Origin: Deltaproteobacteria bacterium
Lineage (GTDB): Bacteria; Myxococcota_A; Polyangia; Polyangiales; Ga0077539
DNA: 64,000 bases
Reading direction: 5' to 3'
NCBI GenBank assembly: GCA_016218725.1
Contig: JACRDB010000168.1
Location: forward strand, 1-64,000
The notes under the pieces were generated by a model, which saw only the letters and a program-made list of their open reading frames with translations, was not told where the DNA came from and did not search any database. Position 1 is the first letter of the stretch. Each line of letters opens with the position of its first letter. Of the stretch, positions 25,721 through 34,066 are shown piece by piece. Made by a program: the position numbers and the translations under genes.

Positions 25721-26758
25721 GTTCTTGGGTCGCAGGATCCCCCGGAGGTGCTGCGCGGTCTGGCGCACCAGGGGCATCACCGTGGGGTAGTCCATCCGCG
25801 TCGAGCCGATGACCCCCACGGCGCCGCTGCCGAAGTTGGCCGACACCATCGACAGGTCCCCGCCCATGCCCGCCTCCGGCGCGGCGCTGCCGATAAGTAC
25901 CTGGAGCCCAGGCGACGCCACCGTACGGTCCAGGAGCTTCACGATGAGCGCGTGGTCCTCCAGGGTGCGCACCACCTGGCGGGTGCGGTCGGCGGAGGCG
26001 AACTCCGGCCGCTCCAGGAGCTGCACCGTGCCCTCGATCACCACCTCGGCCCCGGGGACCTCGTCCAGCGCCGCCTGCCCCATGGACAGCGCCTTGCGTG
26101 AGAGCGCGCTCTGCGCCGTGCCCTCCTCCAGCTCGCGCGCGAAGGACTCCCGCACCTCGGCCAGGGTCCGTCCCTGGATCCGCGCCTGGAGCACGTTGTT
26201 CACCCGCTCCACCTCCGCCGCCGTCAGCGCCTCCTCGACGCGCATCACCCGGTTCTGCACGGCCCCGGTGGTGGCCACGATCACCGCCAGGAGCTCCGTG
26301 GGCTTCAGCCACACGAAGCGCAGGTCCCGCAGCTCCCAGGACTCGCTCCGCGGGGGGAGCACCACCGCGGCCACGCCCGTCAGCTCCGAGAGCACCCGGC
26401 CCGTGAAGCGCATCAGCGCGTCCAGCCCCGGGGGCACCTCGGCGTAGCGTCGGTCGAGCTCCGTGCTGCGGGCCGTGCCCGGCGGCCCCGCGGTCTGCAA
26501 CAGCGCCTCGGCGAAGTGCTGCCAGGCCTTCTCCGTGGGCACCCTCCCGGCGCTGGTGTGAGGCTTGGACAGGTACCCCTCGGCCTCCAGCTCCGCGAAG
26601 ATCGCCCGAATGGACGCCGACGAGAGGTTCATCCCCCCGGGCCTGCGCGCCAGCGCCGCGGACGCCACCGGCTCCCCCGTGGCCACGAACTCCGACACCA
26701 CCGCGACCAGCACCCTGCGCGCTCGGAGAGACAGGGTTGTGGCGGCTGCAGGAGGCAC
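25712..26758 (-). CDS. hrcA: Heat-inducible transcription repressor HrcA
   Basis: 348 residues from GTG 26758. HrcA represses dnaK/groE operons by binding CIRCE operators. The N-terminal winged helix (LSSASIRAIFAELEAEGYL then KPHTSAGRVPTEKAW) is typical. The GAF-like middle and C-terminal parts follow, ending with VGVIGSTRMDYPTVMPLV, the most conserved HrcA block. hrcA usually precedes grpE-dnaK; here both neighbours are unrelated and no CIRCE sequence is visible in the window, so its targets must lie elsewhere. Confidence 0.95.
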   Translation of the reverse strand: MPPAAATTLSLRARRVLVAVVSEFVATGEPVASAALARRPGGMNLSSASIRAIFAELEAEGYLSKPHTSAGRVPTEKAWQHFAEALLQTAGPPGTARSTELDRRYAEVPPGLDALMRFTGRVLSELTGVAAVVLPPRSESWELRDLRFVWLKPTELLAVIVATTGAVQNRVMRVEEALTAAEVERVNNVLQARIQGRTLAEVRESFARELEEGTAQSALSRKALSMGQAALDEVPGAEVVIEGTVQLLERPEFASADRTRQVVRTLEDHALIVKLLDRTVASPGLQVLIGSAAPEAGMGGDLSMVSANFGSGAVGVIGSTRMDYPTVMPLVRQTAQHLRGILRPKNRG

Positions 26759-26767
26759 CCGACCACC

Positions 26768-26797
26768 ACGGTAGCCACCCGGAGCGCCCCCTGTCAA
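26768..26797 (-). promoter_or_regulatory. Predicted promoter of hrcA, probably leaderless
   Basis: On the minus strand, TTGACA (26797-26792), an 18-nt spacer and TACCGT (26773-26768). The GTG start is 9 nt downstream of the -10 box, so at most 2-3 leader bases are expected. No CIRCE inverted repeat overlaps it. Confidence 0.5.
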
Positions 26798-26903
26798 ACG
26801 GCGATACGTCACAGAAATACTCGTGATTTCAATAGGTTGTGCTGACCATGGAGAATCCCGGCGGCTTCCCCCTGGCGGCACGGGCCATGCTGAAGCGGAG
26901 GCC

Positions 26904-27842
26904 ATGAACAAGCGCATCGCGATTCCGGTCCTGGTGGCGTTCGCCGCGGGCTGCGCAGAGACCGTGAGCTACGAACCCCCAGCGCCCACGGCCGACGCGG
27001 GGATCTCGGCGCCGGAGGCCTCGGTGCCCGAGCGCTGCCCGGCCAACGTGGGCGCGCTCCGGGTGGCCCGCGCGGAGGACCAGGGGCCCACGGCGCCCTT
27101 CCGTCCGGAGCTGCCGCTCACCGCCGAGGAGGAGGCCTTCAACACGGCCCGCGCGCCCGCCGAGCAGCTCGTGGCCTGGGAGTCGTCGGAGGTGAGGCTC
27201 CCCGGAGGCGCCTCCTGGGTGTTCTACGGGCGCTATCTGGTGCGTCCGGGGTACCTGAACTTCCAGGGCCTCGGGGCCAGCGTGGCGCGCAGGAACGCGC
27301 CCGGCGCGAGGCCCACCCGCGAGCCCGGCGCGCTGCTCTTCCCGACGGAGCCGCAGTTCACCTCGGCGGCGGTGCTCCACGAGGGCTTCGTGCATGCGTA
27401 CGCTTGCCGTATTGACGGGTTCCTGGACGCAGCCTGCCGTCTGGGGCGGGTCCCCGAGGCGCGCGTCGCGGACCGCGGCGCGTGGACCTTCTGGGACGGG
27501 GGCGCCTGGTCCGAGGACATCCTCCGGGCGAGGGACGTCAACCGCGGGATGCACGGCTTCTCCCTCACCTGGAACAGGCACCTCGGGCGGTGGCTCGCGC
27601 TCTCGGGACAGATCCTCGGGGACACGGCCTCCTTCCGTACCGCGGAGCGCCTGGAGGGGCCCTGGAGCGCGCCGGTGAGGGCGTTTACGGGCCTCCCCGC
27701 CGGGGACGGCCACTCGGACTACAACTTCGCACTGGTGCCCGACGCCTCGGACCCGGAGGGCTGCACCGTGGCCGTGCGCTACGACCACCCGACGAGCCCG
27801 ACCTCCGCGGAGACGCGGCTGGTGCGGGTCACGCTGGAGTGA
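26904..27842 (+). CDS. Lipoprotein of unknown function, possibly beta-propeller-like
   Basis: 312 residues. The signal peptide ends in FAAGC. The mature part has recurring Trp and aromatic strands (WVFYGRYLVRPGYLNF, WTFWDGGAW, WLALSGQILGDT, WSAPVRAFTGLP) that look like blades of a five-bladed propeller of the DUF4185/glycosidase type. ATG 26904 has GGAGG just upstream. Acid residues that would mark a glycosidase cannot be fixed by eye. It converges on the double-protease gene with 37 bp between them. Confidence 0.6.
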   Translation: MNKRIAIPVLVAFAAGCAETVSYEPPAPTADAGISAPEASVPERCPANVGALRVARAEDQGPTAPFRPELPLTAEEEAFNTARAPAEQLVAWESSEVRLPGGASWVFYGRYLVRPGYLNFQGLGASVARRNAPGARPTREPGALLFPTEPQFTSAAVLHEGFVHAYACRIDGFLDAACRLGRVPEARVADRGAWTFWDGGAWSEDILRARDVNRGMHGFSLTWNRHLGRWLALSGQILGDTASFRTAERLEGPWSAPVRAFTGLPAGDGHSDYNFALVPDASDPEGCTVAVRYDHPTSPTSAETRLVRVTLE

Positions 27843-27879
27843 ACCCTTCGCGGGTGCAGCAATTTCGTCGGGGGGCCCT

Positions 27880-30279
27880 TCAGGGCGCCAGGCCCAGGAC
27901 CTCGGCGGCCCAGGCGCGGCCGTAGGTCCTGCGGGCGAACTCGCGCAGGGCCTCGGCGTCCGGGCTCTCCCGGAGGTTTCGGTAGAAGGTGTCCTGCCGG
28001 GCCCAGCGGAACTGCTCCATCACCGAGCCCGCGCGGAACAGCTCCATGGACCGCCGGGCGTTCCAGGCCAGGAAGTTCCGGAACTGCGCGTAGTCACGGA
28101 AGTACGTCGGGTCCCGGGCCTCCACGGCCATGCCCAGGGCCAGGCTGTACACCACGAACTCCAGCGTGCCCGCCACGCCGTCCCTCCAGCCCGCGCGCCA
28201 CATCCCCGCGCGTACCAGCCCCACCGCCACCTCGCTGCCGTTGGCGTAGGCCACCCACTCGTCGAAGATGTACGTGGGCGTGTCGTCCCAGTCCGGCGAC
28301 CCTTGGATGTACAGCGCGTAGCGGTCGCCCCGGAGGCTCGCCGGGATGTACGCCGCCACCGCGCTCTTGCGCAGGTTGGGCTCCGCGAGGATCACCCCCC
28401 GGTTCTGCATCACGTAGAACCCGTTGGCCCGCCGCCCGGTGCGGTTGAAGTTGTTCCTGAGGTGGCTGTTGATCCCGTGGGTGGTCTCGTGCCCGTAGGT
28501 CACCAGGTCGCTGTCCGCGTAGGTGTCCCCGTAGGACAGCGGCAGGTGCTGGATGATCTCCGTCAGGTGCGTGCCCCAGGCCCCGTTGGTGCGCGTGTGC
28601 TGCGCGTTCCACGTCATGAACTCCGGCGTGTACGCGCCCCCCATCGGCGGCGGCGGCGGCGTCGGGGAGGGCGCGGGCGCGCCCGCGTCCGGGGCCGGCG
28701 CACCGGCGTCCGGGGCAGGGGCGGGCGCGCCGCCGTCCGGGCGAGGGCCCGCGTCCGGGGCCGGAGCGCCAGCGTCCGGGGAGGGCGTGGGAGGCGGCGT
28801 GGGCGTGGGTGGTGGCGTGGGCGCCGGGGGCGTCGCCTCGCCGCCCACGCACACGTGGTCCATGCCCGAGATGCGCGTCTCGCAGGTGCCCGAGCAGCGC
28901 CGGGAGAAGAGGCTCCCCCCGCGGCAGATCACCAGCTCGTTGCCCCGGCAGAGCCAGTTGGCCCAGGTGCTCGGCGAGCACCGCTCACCGGTGTCCGTCC
29001 CGCCGGAGCCCCCGCCGCCTCCGGGCGGAGGAGGCGTGGGCGAGGGGCAGCTCCCGCCGCCGCCCGGGCACCCGCCGCCGCCGCTGGTGCCGCAGTAGTC
29101 GTCCACGCCCGGCGGCTGCGAGACGCATCGCACGCTGCACGCCTCGCGCTCCAGGCGCCCGGAGATGCACCGCACCCGCGTGGTGGTGTCAATGCAGGTC
29201 CAGATGTCCCAGCCCTCGTAGCGCCCGCAGGACTCGCCGCCGGCGCGGGCGCAGTAGTCGTCTACGCCCGGCGGCTGCACCACGCAGGAGGTCGCGCAGG
29301 TGTCCCGCTCCAGGCGCCCGGCGATGCACCGCACCCGCGTCCTGGGGTCAATGCACGACCAGATGTCCCAGCCCGCGTACTCGCCGCAGGACTCCCCGCC
29401 CCCCGGAGGTGGCGTGGGTGAGGGCGGCGTGGGCGACGGCGGCGTCGGGGACGGCGGCGTGGGTGACGGCGGTGTCGGCGTGGGCGGCGTAGGCGTGGGC
29501 GGAGAGCCCCCCGGAGGCGGCGTGGGCGTGGGCGGGGGCATCCCCGGAGGCGCGGGCGGGGCGCTCCCCCAGGCCGCGATCTGGTCCATGATCCTGCGGT
29601 AGTTCCGGGGAATGTCCCCGAAGATGTCCCGCCCCGTGGAGTCCAGAATGTACGCGCTGTTGACGTGCACCACCGCGTTGATGGAGTCCTGGAGGATCGG
29701 CCCGCCGGAGTCCCCGGGGCACAGGTTGCTGGTCACCCGCCCGTAGGTGAACTGCAGCCTGCGCTTCTCGCCCGTGCCGATGGAGCTGTTCCTGCGCGTG
29801 CAGCCGTAGCCGTAGAGGGTCACCGCCTCGCCGCGGGCGGGGTACGCGTTGGCCAGCGTCGCGGGCGCCGCCACCGTGGAGGGCACCGGCGTCGCCAGGT
29901 GCAGGATCGCCACGTCGTCCGCGTCGTGCGAGCCAAAGCTCCGGTAGCGGTCCACGGTGTAGCGCACCGGCCCCTCGGAGGCCGACCGCTGCAGCTGGAA
30001 GCGCCCGTAGGACCCGGGCCGCGAGGCGCTCCCGTAGTCCACGCAGTGCGCCGCGGACACCACCACCTCCGGCGTCACCAGCGTCGCAGTGCACATCCCC
30101 CCGCCGATGTAGATCGTCCCCACCTCGGGGTGGTCAAACGTAATGGTCCCCCCCACCACCGGCGCCGAGCGGTCCACCGGGTCCGTCGGGATCTCGTCCG
30201 CCGCGCAGCTCCCAAGCAGCGCCCCGAGCACCACCACCCGCTCCACCGCCCAGCCCCGATCGTGCTTCGCCAGCTTCAC
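27880..30279 (-). CDS. Exported double protease: trypsin-like domain plus HExxH zincin-like domain
   Basis: 799 residues from GTG 30279, chosen because GGAG lies 7 nt upstream. The signal peptide ends ALLGSC. Residues 40-215 are an S1 trypsin-like domain with triad His78 (SAAHC), Asp122 (DDVAIL) and Ser191 (CPGDSGGP). A Pro-Ser/Thr repeat linker follows. Next are two near-identical Cys6 modules (ESCG...GWDIW...VDDYC) and a third related one (SPSTWANWLC...MDHVC), then a second Pro/Asp/Ala linker. The C-terminal 250 residues carry H597-E-T-T-H, a zinc metallopeptidase motif, with DEWVAY as a possible third-ligand region. A secreted or surface double protease is the likely product. Confidence 0.85.
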   Translation of the reverse strand: MKLAKHDRGWAVERVVVLGALLGSCAADEIPTDPVDRSAPVVGGTITFDHPEVGTIYIGGGMCTATLVTPEVVVSAAHCVDYGSASRPGSYGRFQLQRSASEGPVRYTVDRYRSFGSHDADDVAILHLATPVPSTVAAPATLANAYPARGEAVTLYGYGCTRRNSSIGTGEKRRLQFTYGRVTSNLCPGDSGGPILQDSINAVVHVNSAYILDSTGRDIFGDIPRNYRRIMDQIAAWGSAPPAPPGMPPPTPTPPPGGSPPTPTPPTPTPPSPTPPSPTPPSPTPPSPTPPPGGGESCGEYAGWDIWSCIDPRTRVRCIAGRLERDTCATSCVVQPPGVDDYCARAGGESCGRYEGWDIWTCIDTTTRVRCISGRLEREACSVRCVSQPPGVDDYCGTSGGGGCPGGGGSCPSPTPPPPGGGGGSGGTDTGERCSPSTWANWLCRGNELVICRGGSLFSRRCSGTCETRISGMDHVCVGGEATPPAPTPPPTPTPPPTPSPDAGAPAPDAGPRPDGGAPAPAPDAGAPAPDAGAPAPSPTPPPPPMGGAYTPEFMTWNAQHTRTNGAWGTHLTEIIQHLPLSYGDTYADSDLVTYGHETTHGINSHLRNNFNRTGRRANGFYVMQNRGVILAEPNLRKSAVAAYIPASLRGDRYALYIQGSPDWDDTPTYIFDEWVAYANGSEVAVGLVRAGMWRAGWRDGVAGTLEFVVYSLALGMAVEARDPTYFRDYAQFRNFLAWNARRSMELFRAGSVMEQFRWARQDTFYRNLRESPDAEALREFARRTYGRAWAAEVLGLAP

Positions 30280-30600
30280 CGTCACGCTCCGTTCGCCTGG
30301 TTCGTTCCCCAGAAAGGCCGTCGGCCCGGAGAACCGGTACCCTCCCCATTGCAGGGTCCAGGCCACCAGGGCTTGTTGAATTCTGTTCACCAGCCTCCCG
30401 GGGGCGCTCCCACCATTGCGCTGGTTCCCAGGGATTTCAGGGTTTTTCGCAACACCTACATTGGATCCAAGATGGAGAGAAGACTGGCCACCCCGAGGGG
30501 TCCGTGGGGTGGTCAGCGTCGTGTCCAGGCGCCGCCTACCCGGAGGGGTCCGGGAGGGAGTGTTGAAGGCGCCCAGGGTGTGGCGTAAGAGCCGACGGCG
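30280..30600. other. Divergent intergenic region
   Basis: 321 bp between the double-protease gene (leftward) and the glycan cluster (rightward). Its central part (about 30400-30480) is more AT-rich than its surroundings. It holds the predicted promoter of the glycan cluster at its right end. I find no RNA gene or coding region in it. Confidence 0.6.
30563..30591 (+). promoter_or_regulatory. Predicted promoter of the glycan cluster, probably leaderless
   Basis: TTGAAG (30563-30568), a 17-nt spacer and TAAGAG (30586-30591). The ATG at 30601 is 9 nt after the -10 box and has no ribosome site. Confidence 0.5.
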
Positions 30601-31638
30601 ATGCGCCCGACGATGCTCTCGTGGCCTCCTCCCGACGCGGGCAACCCGTATGTGGGAAGGCTCTGCGAGGGGCTCCGGGCGCGGGGTGTGGGGGTGCGCA
30701 CGCACCGGTACCTGGCGGCGCTGTGCGCCCGTCCCCGGGGCGCCCGGTGGCTGCACCTGCACTGGCCCGAGTGGATGATCCAGCACCGGGAGCGGTGGCG
30801 CTACCGGCTCCGCGGCCGGTGGGTGCTCGGCCTCCTGGACCTGTGCCGCGCCCAGGGGGTCTCCCTGGCCTGGACGGCCCATAACCTCGTGGGGCACGAC
30901 GACCCCCACCAGGACCTGGGGCTCGCCGCGCGCAGGGCCCTCCTGGCGCGCACCCGCGTGGTCTTCGGGCACTTCCCGGGCTGCGAGAGGGACCTCCGGG
31001 CCCTGGGCTTCCGAGGGCGCTTCGCGCTCGCCCCGCACCCGCACTTCGGAGAAGACTACGGGCCCTCGCCACCTCGGGAGGCGTGCCGCGAGGCCCTGGG
31101 CGTGGCCCCGGACCAGACGCTGCTCCTGTCCTTCGGGGCCCTCCATGGGTACAAGAACCTCCCGGCCCTGGCCCGGGCCTTCCGGCGCCTCCCAGACCCC
31201 TCCCTGCGATGGCTCGTCCGGGGCCGAGCGCCCGACAAGAGAGAGTTTGTTGCACTGCAACATGCCATCGACGGCGACCCTCGGGTGACCCTGCGCGAGG
31301 GCTTCGTGCCGCGGGAGGAGCTGGTGTCCTGCGTGGTCGCGGCGGACGCGGCGGTGCTGCCCTACCAGGCGTTCTATACGTCCGGCGCGGCGGTGCTGGC
31401 GCTCTCTTATGGGTGCACCGTGGTCGGTCCCCCGAGGAACCACCTCGGGAGCCTCACGGGCCGCGGGTTCTTCGTCCCCCTGGAGGAGCCCTCGGCGGAG
31501 GGCCTGGCGGTCGCCGTGGAGACGGTCCGAGCGATGGGTGACCGCGCCCGCGAGGAGGCCCGCGGGTACGCCCGGAGCGTCACCTGGGCCGACGCCGCGG
31601 ACACCGTCCGGCGCGCGCTCTTCGAGGAGGCCGCGTGA
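30601..31638 (+). CDS. Glycosyltransferase, GT4-like (GT-B fold)
   Basis: 345 residues. The N-terminal Rossmann half includes WLHLHWPEWM and SLAWTAHNLVGHD. The C-terminal half shows LLLSFGALHGYKNLPALA and the GT4-like end region with LPYQAFYTSGAAVLALSYG, where the usual E(x7)E motif is weak. It probably moves a nucleotide-sugar-derived sugar onto a lipid-linked or surface glycan. It is the first of four overlapping genes; the next starts in a GTGA overlap. A perfect 15-bp palindrome (31248-31262) lies in its coding sequence. Confidence 0.8.
   Translation: MRPTMLSWPPPDAGNPYVGRLCEGLRARGVGVRTHRYLAALCARPRGARWLHLHWPEWMIQHRERWRYRLRGRWVLGLLDLCRAQGVSLAWTAHNLVGHDDPHQDLGLAARRALLARTRVVFGHFPGCERDLRALGFRGRFALAPHPHFGEDYGPSPPREACREALGVAPDQTLLLSFGALHGYKNLPALARAFRRLPDPSLRWLVRGRAPDKREFVALQHAIDGDPRVTLREGFVPREELVSCVVAADAAVLPYQAFYTSGAAVLALSYGCTVVGPPRNHLGSLTGRGFFVPLEEPSAEGLAVAVETVRAMGDRAREEARGYARSVTWADAADTVRRALFEEAA
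31248..31262. repeat. Copy of the TGTTGC-GCAACA palindrome inside a coding gene
   Basis: TGTTGCACTGCAACA, a perfect 7+1+7 palindrome within the GT4 gene. The same inverted arms occur three times downstream of genes at 50880, 51628 and, with one mismatch, 54213. Confidence 0.5.
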
Positions 31639-32753
31639 TCGCGCTGGTGAGGGTGCGCCTGGGTCCCAGCGGGGTGTTCTCCGTGGCGGGCCTGCCGGTG
31701 CCGCTCCGTACGCTCCTGGCGCTCCAGGCCGCGGGGGCCTCGGAGGTTGGCTTCGCGGGCCCCGCCGCCAGCGCCTGGAGGAACGTCGCCCTGCGCGACG
31801 GGAGGGCCCCGCGGTGCAGCGCCTTCAGCCTCCCGCCCCCAGACGAGGCGAAGCTCGTGGTGGACCAGGACCTGGTGCTGGACACCACCGCCGCCCGGGG
31901 GCTCCTGGCGGTCCCTGGAGTCTTCCTCCTGGAGGGGGCACCCGCCGCGGAGCGAAGCCCCTTCACCGCCGAGGAGTGCCCGGCGATCCCTGGCGTGGCC
32001 GCCTGGGCGCGCACCCCTGGCGAGGCAGCCCTGGCCGAGGAGCGCCTGCTCGCGGCGCTGCGCAAGCCCCAGGACGGGGTGGTGTCCCGGCGCCTGAACC
32101 GCACGCTCTCGCTGGCCGTCACAAGATACCTCTGTCGCACGCGCCTGACGCCCAACGCGCTCTCCGTGGCGATCCTCGGCGTGGGGCTCCTCGGGGCCTC
32201 CCTGGCCGCGCGGGGCACGGCCCTGGGCCTCGGCCTCGGGGGCGTGCTCTTCCAGGCCCAGTCGGTCCTCGACGGCTGTGACGGAGAGCTGGCCCGGCTC
32301 ACCTTCCGGGGCTCCCGCGCGGGAGAATGGATCGACACCGTCGGCGATGACCTCACCAACTACAGCTTCTTCGCGGCCCTGGGCCTGGGCCTCCAGCGCG
32401 CGGGCCTCGGGCGCCTGCCGCTCGTCTTGAGCTGCGTGGGCGTCTCCGCGGGGGTGCTCTCGTCCGTCATCGCGTACCGCTACCTCCTGCGCATCGGGAG
32501 CGGTGACCTCTTGAAATACCCCATGAGCCTGGGGCCCGAGCCGGGCGCACAGGACTCCCCGAGGGACCGCCTCGCGGAGCTCCTCAGGCCTTTGTTCAAG
32601 CGGGATTTCGTTGTCTTCGCGACGATGGTGGCCGCGCTCTGCGGCCCCCGCGCGGCGCTGGTGGCCCTCGGGGCCTTCGCCGTCGGGGCCCAGGTCACGC
32701 TCCTGGCGGTGCTGCGCTCGGAGTGGTCCCGCCGAGGGGAGAGGCTCCCGTGA
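31635..32753 (+). CDS. CDP-alcohol phosphatidyltransferase with N-terminal nucleotidyltransferase-like domain
   Basis: 372 residues from GTG 31635 (GTGA overlap). The C-terminal half is a membrane CDP-alcohol phosphatidyltransferase with the full D-G-x2-A-R-x-G-x3-D-x3-D signature: DGCDGELARLTFRGSRAG then EWIDTVGDD, from about residue 213. The N-terminal 150 residues resemble a sugar-phosphate nucleotidyltransferase (VFSVAGLPVPLRTLLALQAA) but lack the Gly-rich nucleotide loop. This domain order is that of bifunctional IPCT-DIPP synthases, which make di-myo-inositol phosphate precursors. With a degenerate first domain the protein may only condense a CDP-activated head group. Confidence 0.85.
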   Translation: MIALVRVRLGPSGVFSVAGLPVPLRTLLALQAAGASEVGFAGPAASAWRNVALRDGRAPRCSAFSLPPPDEAKLVVDQDLVLDTTAARGLLAVPGVFLLEGAPAAERSPFTAEECPAIPGVAAWARTPGEAALAEERLLAALRKPQDGVVSRRLNRTLSLAVTRYLCRTRLTPNALSVAILGVGLLGASLAARGTALGLGLGGVLFQAQSVLDGCDGELARLTFRGSRAGEWIDTVGDDLTNYSFFAALGLGLQRAGLGRLPLVLSCVGVSAGVLSSVIAYRYLLRIGSGDLLKYPMSLGPEPGAQDSPRDRLAELLRPLFKRDFVVFATMVAALCGPRAALVALGAFAVGAQVTLLAVLRSEWSRRGERLP

Positions 32754-34066
32754 GGCGCGTCTTGATGGCCAGTTGGCTCTTCCCTCCGCACCGCTCCATC
32801 GGCGCCAAGAGGGCGTGGCGCTTCGCGAAGCACCTGCCGTCCTTCGGGTGGAGCCCGACGGTGGTGTGCCGAAGGGTCCCGCCCCCCGGAGCCCTGGACA
32901 CCTCGCCCTGGGCGCTGCCGCCCTCGGTCACCGTCTCGCCCACCTACGACGCCGCGTGGGTGAGCGCCCTCGCGGACCGCGCCGCCAGGCTCTTCCCACC
33001 GTCCACGGGCCGCGCCGAGCCCGCCCAGGGCCCCCTCCGGAGGACCTTCGCGCAGCGCCTCTCGGAGCGCTGGGACCTCCTGGTGGACGCCCTGGTGCCC
33101 ACGGAGACCGCGGCCCTCCACGCCCCGCACCTCTCCCGCGTCCTCGACGGGATGGCCCCCTCCCACGACGTGCTCTGGTCCACATCGTACCCGTACTCGT
33201 CGCACCTGGCGTGCCTGCCCGTGGCCCGGCGCCACGGGCTCCCGCTGGTGGTGGACCTGCGAGACCCCTGGACCCCCAACTGGGTCCACGCGCGAAAATT
33301 CCCTCACGCCCGCTGGCTGGAGCGCCGCGCCGAGCGCGCCGTCTTCCGCGACGCCGCCGCCGTGGTGGTCACCACGGAGACCCTCGCGGAGCGCTACCGC
33401 GCGCTCTTCCCGGCCCTCGCCGGGAAGTTTGTTGCGCTGCACAATTGCTACGACGACGCGCCCGAGGCGCCCCCTCCGGCCCCGCTGGCGCGCAGGACCT
33501 TCGTACACTTTGGCAACGTGTACGGCCCCTGGAGCCTGGCGACGCCGCTCCGGGCGCTGGCGAGGCTCCGCGCGCGGCGCTCGCTGGGACCCGGGGACGT
33601 GCGCCTGGTGAACCTCGGCAAGCTCTCGGACCGGGACCGCGCCCTGGCGGCCTCCCTGGGCCTCGAGGACCTGGTGACCGTGCTCCCTCCGGAGCCCTAC
33701 GCCCGGGGCCTGGCCAGGCTCCGGGCCGCGGACCTCCTGCTCCTGGCGGCCTGGGACCAGCCCGACGCGGGGCTCTACCTCCAGGGCAAGCTCTATGACT
33801 ACCTCCTGGCCGCCAGGCCCATCCTGGCCGAGGGGCGCGAGCCCGAGCTCGGGAGCATACTCACCCGCACCGGGGCCGGCACGCTCGTCCCCCCAAACGC
33901 CGTGGACGCCGCCGTGGCCGCGCTGGAGGCCGCCCTCGACGGCGCCGAGGATGCACCTGGCAGGGTGCCCGAGGCCGTGGCGTACTTCTCCGCCCGGGAG
34001 GCCACCGGGCGCCTGGGGGCCGTCCTGGACGCCGTGCGAGAGGGGAGGGCGCCGTGCCCTTCGTGA
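32750..34066 (+). CDS. Glycosyltransferase, GT4 family-like
   Basis: 438 residues from GTG 32750 (GTGA overlap with the previous gene). The N-terminus RRVLMASWLFPPHRSIGAKR is typical of large GT4 enzymes, as is LVVDLRDPWTP. The C-terminal nucleotide-sugar half has FVHFGNVYGPWSL and the loop LLAAWDQPDAGLYLQGKLYDY, matching the P-x-K-L-x-Y/E motif of this subgroup. It ends in an Ala/Glu-rich helix. It is the third gene of the glycan cluster and overlaps the next by 13 bp. Confidence 0.85.
   Translation: MRRVLMASWLFPPHRSIGAKRAWRFAKHLPSFGWSPTVVCRRVPPPGALDTSPWALPPSVTVSPTYDAAWVSALADRAARLFPPSTGRAEPAQGPLRRTFAQRLSERWDLLVDALVPTETAALHAPHLSRVLDGMAPSHDVLWSTSYPYSSHLACLPVARRHGLPLVVDLRDPWTPNWVHARKFPHARWLERRAERAVFRDAAAVVVTTETLAERYRALFPALAGKFVALHNCYDDAPEAPPPAPLARRTFVHFGNVYGPWSLATPLRALARLRARRSLGPGDVRLVNLGKLSDRDRALAASLGLEDLVTVLPPEPYARGLARLRAADLLLLAAWDQPDAGLYLQGKLYDYLLAARPILAEGREPELGSILTRTGAGTLVPPNAVDAAVAALEAALDGAEDAPGRVPEAVAYFSAREATGRLGAVLDAVREGRAPCPS

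Noticed and set aside
30280..30600. A tRNA or small RNA gene in the divergent region
   Set aside because: No cloverleaf, T-loop sequence or strong hairpin with T-run was found by eye.
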